Of a stretch of DNA of 9,376 nucleotides, positions 6,240 to 9,376 are shown one piece after another. Where the stretch lies: positions 1-9,376 of the forward strand of contig CACYBP010000058.1 in assembly GCA_902772625.1 (NCBI GenBank), written 5' to 3'. Position numbers and translations under genes: made by a program. Under the pieces are notes generated by a model. The model made no database searches and had not been told where the DNA came from. It was given only the letters and a program-made list of their open reading frames with translations. Position 1 is the first letter of the stretch; each line of letters starts with the position of its first letter. This DNA is from Oscillospiraceae bacterium. GTDB taxonomy: Bacteria; Bacillota; Clostridia; Oscillospirales; QAMX01.

Positions 6240-6268
6240 ATTATACCGCAGGGGGCGGGGAAAGTCAA
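6240..6268 (-). promoter_or_regulatory. Promoter for the GtrA gene
   Basis: On the minus strand: TTGACT (6268-6263), 17-base spacer, consensus TATAAT (6245-6240). The predicted start is near 6233. This places the true GtrA start codon below 6233. Its -35 is 18 bases from the -35 of the opposing tautomerase promoter, so the two are back to back. Confidence 0.75.
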
Positions 6269-6286
6269 ACAACGCAGGTTTTCCCC

Positions 6287-6316
6287 TTGACAAAAGGCGC
6301 TTTGCCGCGCTAAAAT
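6287..6316 (+). promoter_or_regulatory. Promoter for the tautomerase gene
   Basis: Consensus TTGACA (6287-6292), an 18-base spacer and TAAAAT (6311-6316). Transcription would start near 6323, at the edge of an A-rich run and just before a leader hairpin. Confidence 0.7.
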
Positions 6317-6319
6317 GAT

Positions 6320-6344
6320 AAAAAAGGGACGGCTCCCGCCGTCC
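6320..6344 (-). terminator. Minus-strand terminator inside the tautomerase leader
   Basis: GGACGGC (6327-6333), loop TCCC, GCCGTCC (6338-6344). On the minus strand the stem is followed by C and six T (6325-6320), a proper intrinsic terminator. It would stop antisense transcription arriving across the tautomerase gene before it reaches GtrA. On the plus strand the same bases form a leader hairpin a few bases before the AGAAGG ribosome site. Confidence 0.55.
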
Positions 6345-6360
6345 GGAAAGAAGGTGCCTC

Positions 6361-6594
6361 ATGCCCTATATCGCCATCCGCTGCTATCCCAAGGACGAAG
6401 AGACCAAGAAAAAGGTCGTGGAAAAGATCAACGAGGTCTTTCTGGAAAACTGGGGCTGCCCGCCCGAGGCCATCACCATCTCCCTGGAGGAAGTGAAGCC
6501 GGAGGATTGGACCGACACGGTGGTAAAGCCCCTGATCGAGCCCGCCGACGCCCGGGGCGTCGTGCGAATCCGCAGCGGCAAAAAGAAGATCTGA
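6361..6594 (+). CDS. Small tautomerase (4-oxalocrotonate tautomerase family)
   Basis: A 77-residue protein of the 4-OT/MIF tautomerase superfamily. After removal of the initiator Met, Pro2 becomes the catalytic N-terminal base; the sequence starts MPYIAIRCYPKDEETKK, matching the beta strand and helix of the fold. The middle (ITISLEEVKPEDW, about 38-50) resembles the second strand and loop of PptA/YdcE-type members. The size is normal for a subunit that assembles into dimers or hexamers. Substrates of chromosomal members are usually unknown keto-enol compounds, and none is suggested by the neighbours. The ATG has an AGAAGG site 6 bases upstream. The gene is monocistronic, with its own promoter and terminator. 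Confidence 0.85.
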   Translation: MPYIAIRCYPKDEETKKKVVEKINEVFLENWGCPPEAITISLEEVKPEDWTDTVVKPLIEPADARGVVRIRSGKKKI

Positions 6595-6669
6595 TCCTGA
6601 AAGCGCCGCCGCGGCTTTTCCTGGGAGCGGCACCTTCCGGGAGAAGCCGCCGGCTGAAACAAAGGCGTG

Positions 6670-6713
6670 AAGCGGGAGCGGACCAAAAGATCCGCTCCCG
6701 CTTCCTCTCTTTT
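6670..6713 (+). terminator. Terminator after the tautomerase gene
   Basis: A perfect 13-bp stem, AAGCGGGAGCGGA (6670-6682) with TCCGCTCCCGCTT (6691-6703), has an 8-base loop and is followed by CCTCTCTTTT. The T tract is interrupted, so it may be leaky. It lies in the convergent gap between the tautomerase and the GNAT gene. The opposite strand reads CACGCCTTTG after the stem, so it could help terminate the GNAT transcript only weakly. Confidence 0.65.
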
Positions 6714-6725
6714 CTCAGAAAGCCT

Positions 6726-7232
6726 TCAGAAGCCGTTCCGCCCTTCTTTCCAAGAGGAGTTCCTTTCGATCCTGTAATATACGAAATCCCCTTCCTCCCG
6801 GATCGGGACGAAGCCGACCTTTTCCAGAACGTGCCGGCTTCGTAAATTCGTCCGGATCGCATCCGCGTAGAGGACCGGGACGTCCAGAATATCGAAAACG
6901 TACCGGATCACAAGCCTCTCCGCTTCTGTGCCGATACCGCGGTCCTTGTACCCGGCGTTTTTCAGGGCGATCCCCATCGTCGCGGAAGAGCGCGGCTCTA
7001 TATTTTTGATGACGATCTCCCCGACGATCTCTTCCCCGCATAAGATCGCCAGGGTCACCCGTTTCAAATCCCGCTGCCGCCGGATATACCGTTCGACCTT
7101 TTCTTCATCGTACGCGTAACCGACCCAGGCTTGCCCGGGCAGGCAAAGATCGGGATCGTTTTCGTATTCCCGGAAATAGGTCCGGTACATCCCGTCGGTC
7201 ATCGGCTCCAGCCTGACCTGAAAAGATCCCAT
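6726..7232 (-). CDS. GNAT-family N-acetyltransferase
   Basis: A 168-residue acetyl-CoA-dependent N-acetyltransferase, cytoplasmic. Visible marks: EEIVGEIVIKNIEP (67-80) for the central strands, GYKDRGIGTEA (94-104) for motif A, the pyrophosphate-binding Q/RxxGxG/A loop (here K96-x2-G99-x-G101), and NLRSRHVLEKVGF (129-141), typical of RimJ/RimL-like members. The length is typical. The substrate (protein N-terminus, amino acid, polyamine or antibiotic) cannot be read from the sequence. The ATG follows AAGGAAG about 10 bases upstream and a clear promoter. It is monocistronic, divergent from the zinc-ribbon gene and convergent with the tautomerase. Confidence 0.9.
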   Translation of the reverse strand: MGSFQVRLEPMTDGMYRTYFREYENDPDLCLPGQAWVGYAYDEEKVERYIRRQRDLKRVTLAILCGEEIVGEIVIKNIEPRSSATMGIALKNAGYKDRGIGTEAERLVIRYVFDILDVPVLYADAIRTNLRSRHVLEKVGFVPIREEGDFVYYRIERNSSWKEGRNGF

Positions 7233-7271
7233 GATTGCCGCTTCCTTCCGTCCCGTTCTTCTCCCGGGATC

Positions 7272-7301
7272 ATTCTACCATACCGGCCGTCCCTCTGTCA
7301 A
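7272..7301 (-). promoter_or_regulatory. Promoter for the GNAT gene
   Basis: On the minus strand: consensus TTGACA (7301-7296), an 18-base spacer and TAGAAT (7277-7272). The leader is about 30 bases. Confidence 0.7.
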
Positions 7302-7314
7302 TTCCCGGCGCTTT

Positions 7315-7358
7315 CGGGAGGGAACGCCTCCCGCGAAGCGCCGCTTCGCACGTTTTTT
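7315..7358 (+). terminator. Orphan tandem hairpins with T tract
   Basis: Hairpin 1: CGGGAGG (7315-7321), loop GAACG, CCTCCCG (7327-7333). Hairpin 2: CGAAGC (7334-7339), loop GCC, GCTTCG (7343-7348). ACG and six T (7353-7358) follow. On the plus strand this looks like an intrinsic terminator, but no gene or clear promoter lies upstream on that strand. It could be a relic, a terminator of a small RNA, or part of the regulatory DNA ahead of the zinc-ribbon gene. Confidence 0.4.
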
Positions 7359-7388
7359 CAAAAAGAGCGGTTTTTTTGTCGATTCCGG

Positions 7389-7417
7389 TTGCATTTCCCC
7401 GCGCCGTTCGTTATAAT
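7389..7417 (+). promoter_or_regulatory. Promoter for the zinc-ribbon protein gene
   Basis: Consensus TATAAT (7412-7417) lies 17 bases after a weak TTGCAT (7389-7394). A/T runs at 7353-7377 (T6, A5, T7) precede it, with the T7 at roughly -50, where UP elements sit; this may compensate for the poor -35. Confidence 0.6.
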
Positions 7418-7473
7418 GAAGGAAAGAACGGATTCCCCGTTCTCCCCAACACCGCAGGAATAGGAGGAAGATC

Positions 7474-8934
7474 ATGTTCTGTCCGAAATGCGGGAAACAA
7501 GTTCCCGATACCATCCGCTTCTGCCCGGAATGCGGCGCGCCTCTGGGGCTTCCCAGGGAAGTTCCCGCGTCGCCGTCCCCCGCCGCCCCGGCCGACCAAG
7601 CCTCTCCGACGCCGGAGCCCCGCATCCAGCCGCCGCCTCCCCCGAAAGCAGCGCCTCAGGCGTCTTTCGGATCGGCGCCCGCTTCTCCCGTGACGCCGCC
7701 CGTGCCGCCGATGGCTCCCCCGGCGCCGCCGAAGAAGAAAAAATCGAAGCTTCCCCTGATCCTCGGCCTTGCGGGAGGAGGCGTGCTTCTTCTGATCCTG
7801 CTGGTCGTTGGCGCGGTCCTGCTTCTGCCGAAGCTCCTGTTCCGGGACGTGGAGGTCGATTTCACGAAATACGCCACGGTCTCCTTCGAAGGCTACGACT
7901 CCATCGGCACGGCCAAGCCCGGATACGACAGGGACGCCTTCCTGGAGGAGTACGGAGAGAAGATCAAATTCGACCGGAAATACAAGCCCGCGAATTACGA
8001 CGGCACCGCGGCCGAGTATCTTCTCGACAACTATTTCATCACCTGGTATCTGGATTACGAGGATTCCTACGAGCTTACCAACGGCGATCAGGTGGACTAT
8101 CATCTGGACGTTTCGCCGGGACTTTCCGAGGTTTTCAACGTGAAGGAGGAATCGGCGGTTTCCCGGGAGCTTCCCTTCACCGTCACCGGTCTTGATCCGG
8201 GCGATCCCTTCGATCCCTTCGAGGGGCTTCAGGTTTCCTTCGAGGGCATGTCCTCCGACGGGGATCTGATCATAGACAAGTCCGGGTGCATCGACTTCAT
8301 CCGGGACGGATACTTCCTGGAGGCCGACAAGACCTACGACCTTTCCAACGGCGACGTCGTGACCGTCAGCATCTCCTCCTGGTACGACAACAAGTACTTC
8401 CTCTCGGAGTACGGCAAGCTTCCCACCCGCACCTCGGCCGAATACACGGTGGAAGGCCTGTGGATGCCGCTCAGAAGCCTTGACGAGATCACCTCCGACG
8501 AGGATACCCTCATCAAGGAGGCGACCGGGGCGACCGCGCGCAAGTGGCTGAACGACGGTCTGAAAAAGACCCAGAGCATTTCTGATTTCACCTACTTCGG
8601 ACGGGTCTTCGTCACCGAGGATGAGATCTCCGCCTACGGCACGAACAATATCCTTTACGACATTTACCGGTATACCCTCACCGCCAAGTCTTCGAATTCC
8701 AACCCCGACGGCGTGTTCACCCTGTATATCGCGGTGCGCGTCGACAACCTGAACCGGCACGGCGAAGAGCTTGAGGTCGATCTGTCAGATCCCACTGTGG
8801 TGAGACATTCCTACAAATTCGAGCAGGGAGATTGGACGGTTTCCGGCAACTACGGATACCACACGGTGGATGAGATCCGCGGGCATCTCCTTCCGGAAGC
8901 GGGGTCCGGCCGTACCGGCAACGCCACCTTTTGA
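7474..8934 (+). CDS. Zinc-ribbon, single-pass membrane protein with tandem extracytoplasmic repeats
   Basis: A 486-residue protein of unknown function. C3-x2-C6 and C17-x2-C20 form an N-terminal zinc ribbon (CPKC...CPEC). Residues about 27-88 are a Pro/Ala-rich linker, then KKKKSK and one membrane helix (about 93-118). This gives a cytoplasmic ribbon and an outside C-terminal part of about 365 residues. Outside are two related beta-type units (about 133-241 and 252-330): each starts VSFEG, has a Y-x-L-S/T-NGD motif and ends F/Y-TV-x-GL, with 32 residues between NGD and the end in both. A third, different domain (about 340-475) follows. Similar layouts occur in Firmicute zinc-ribbon membrane proteins, some of them (TcaA-like) involved in envelope stress or antibiotic sensing; that role is only analogy. 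The ATG has AGGAGG (7462-7467) 6 bases upstream. It is monocistronic. Confidence 0.9.
   Translation: MFCPKCGKQVPDTIRFCPECGAPLGLPREVPASPSPAAPADQASPTPEPRIQPPPPPKAAPQASFGSAPASPVTPPVPPMAPPAPPKKKKSKLPLILGLAGGGVLLLILLVVGAVLLLPKLLFRDVEVDFTKYATVSFEGYDSIGTAKPGYDRDAFLEEYGEKIKFDRKYKPANYDGTAAEYLLDNYFITWYLDYEDSYELTNGDQVDYHLDVSPGLSEVFNVKEESAVSRELPFTVTGLDPGDPFDPFEGLQVSFEGMSSDGDLIIDKSGCIDFIRDGYFLEADKTYDLSNGDVVTVSISSWYDNKYFLSEYGKLPTRTSAEYTVEGLWMPLRSLDEITSDEDTLIKEATGATARKWLNDGLKKTQSISDFTYFGRVFVTEDEISAYGTNNILYDIYRYTLTAKSSNSNPDGVFTLYIAVRVDNLNRHGEELEVDLSDPTVVRHSYKFEQGDWTVSGNYGYHTVDEIRGHLLPEAGSGRTGNATF
7870..8196 (+). repeat. Protein-level repeat unit 1 of the zinc-ribbon protein
   Basis: Residues 133-241. VSFEGYDSIGTAKPG opens the unit, YELTNGDQV (199-207) is central, and FTVTGLD (235-241) closes it. 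Compared with unit 2 it carries about 29 extra residues between the opening strand and the NGD motif (around KYKPANYDGTAAEYLLDN). The similarity is at protein level; the DNA copies have diverged. Confidence 0.65.
8227..8463 (+). repeat. Protein-level repeat unit 2 of the zinc-ribbon protein
   Basis: Residues 252-330. LQVSFEGMSSDGDL opens the unit, YDLSNGDVV (288-296) is central, and YTVEGLW (324-330) closes it. The NGD-to-TVxGL spacing equals that of unit 1. A short DNA duplication, GATCCCTTC twice (8203-8220), encodes DPFDPF in the linker between the units. Confidence 0.65.
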
Positions 8935-9007
8935 AGACGATTCGCTCTTACCGGTCTGACCCGCGGGCTTTCCCCGCCTGATCCCCGGCGCATATGCATA
9001 AAGATCC

Positions 9008-9037
9008 GCGGCCGTCCCTTTGGGGCGGCCGCTTTCT
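9008..9037 (+). terminator. Terminator after the zinc-ribbon protein gene
   Basis: GCGGCCGTCCC (9008-9018), loop TTT, GGGGCGGCCGC (9022-9032): an 11-bp stem with one G-T pair, followed by TTTCT. It is 73 bases after the stop codon. The T tract is short, but the stem is very stable. Confidence 0.7.
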
Positions 9038-9376
9038 CATGCCCGGAAGAGAAGCGAAGCCCGGAAGGCCCGAAACGCGCCCGTCGACCGGGCCGGGAAG
9101 CCGAAAGGTTCCCGTCTTCCGCCGCATGTTTTGGGAACGCCCGCGTCCGTCCGACACGCCGCCGCGTCTTTTTCGCGCCTTTGAGAAAGGCCGACCTGTA
9201 CACAGGGTCGTTTCCTCCCTTGATGAATCGATCCGGAGGAGGGGAGAACCGGCGCGCGAGCGCCTCTTCGCTGCCGCGGGGTCTTATAGAGAACCTCCGC
9301 GGGAAGCGGCGCGCACGGGTCCTTTGGAGTTTTCAGAGCCGCCCTCCGGAAGGTCTTGGCCGGAGGCGGATTTTGA
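9038..9376. other. GC-rich stretch without a convincing gene
   Basis: About 340 bases after the terminator. Open frames exist on both strands, but they encode Arg/Pro/Gly-rich sequence with no domain and no repeated motif. No consensus promoter was found. At the right edge CCTCCGG (9343-9349) and CCGGAGG (9360-9366) can pair, with CCG/CGG extending the stem past a bulge and ATTTT after it (9370-9374). This may be a weak terminator for a plus-strand transcript, or chance in GC-rich DNA. Confidence 0.4.

Noticed and set aside
6162..6362. An N-terminal extension of GtrA from the ATG at 6362
   Set aside because: It would read through two promoters and a terminator hairpin, and the added sequence is basic and unlike GtrA proteins.
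7411..8760. A 449-codon open frame on the minus strand opposite the zinc-ribbon gene
   Set aside because: It is antisense to a gene with a strong ribosome site and clear domains, and its Arg/Gly-rich end mirrors the Pro-rich linker codons. It is a shadow.
8850..9203. A minus-strand open frame starting GTG at 9203 with GGGAGG about 10 bases upstream
   Set aside because: The ribosome-like site is good, but the product is Arg/Pro/Gly-rich, runs across the zinc-ribbon terminator and into the 3' end of that gene, and has no domain. It is probably chance.
9222..9376. An open frame from the ATG at 9222 to the window edge
   Set aside because: It has no ribosome site or promoter, and its composition is that of random GC-rich DNA. 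It cannot be judged further because it runs off the edge.

Overview
The window is GC-rich bacterial DNA. It combines sigma70-type promoters, strong AGGAGG-like ribosome sites, GC-rich intrinsic terminators, and a zinc-ribbon/membrane/extracellular-repeat protein. This mix suggests a high-GC Firmicute, most likely an uncultured Clostridia-type gut or anaerobic organism. That placement is inference; there is no rRNA or marker gene. I see no tRNA, rRNA, CRISPR array, insertion sequence, integrase or phage gene.

Left block (1-4358, all minus strand). Read in the direction of transcription: a membrane-anchored phosphodiester-glycosidase (NAGPA-domain) protein with a Ser/Glu/Thr repeat linker (4358-3183), a short-chain dehydrogenase/reductase (3121-2246), a xylose-isomerase-like TIM-barrel sugar isomerase/epimerase (2218-1250), a strong terminator (1219-1180), then a separately promoted MFS sugar transporter of the SLC45/GPH type (1037 to the window edge, truncated). 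The dehydrogenase and isomerase are 27 bases apart and almost certainly co-transcribed. With the transporter they look like a small sugar or keto-sugar uptake and interconversion module. The NAGPA protein may head the same transcript.

Middle block (4359-6725). A divergent promoter region, with a perfect inverted repeat over the -35 elements, separates the NAGPA gene from a plus-strand branched-chain aminotransferase (ilvE, 4556-5614) that ends in a textbook terminator. Convergent to it is a GtrA-family four-helix membrane protein (minus), whose start codon is uncertain. Back-to-back promoters separate GtrA from a plus-strand small tautomerase (6361-6594), which is followed by a terminator.

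Right block (6726-9376). A GNAT acetyltransferase (minus) and a 486-residue zinc-ribbon protein (plus) diverge from a 241-base region. That region holds two good promoters and an orphan tandem hairpin with a T tract. The zinc-ribbon protein has one membrane helix, two related beta-type repeats and a further C-terminal domain outside the cell. After its terminator, 9038-9376 shows no convincing gene.

The genes are mostly housekeeping or ordinary accessory families. I found no convincing new multi-gene system. The points most worth a second look are the divergent operator candidate, a minus-strand terminator inside the tautomerase leader, the orphan tandem hairpin, the large insert in the transporter, the Asn-to-Asp change in the dehydrogenase, and the architecture of the zinc-ribbon protein.
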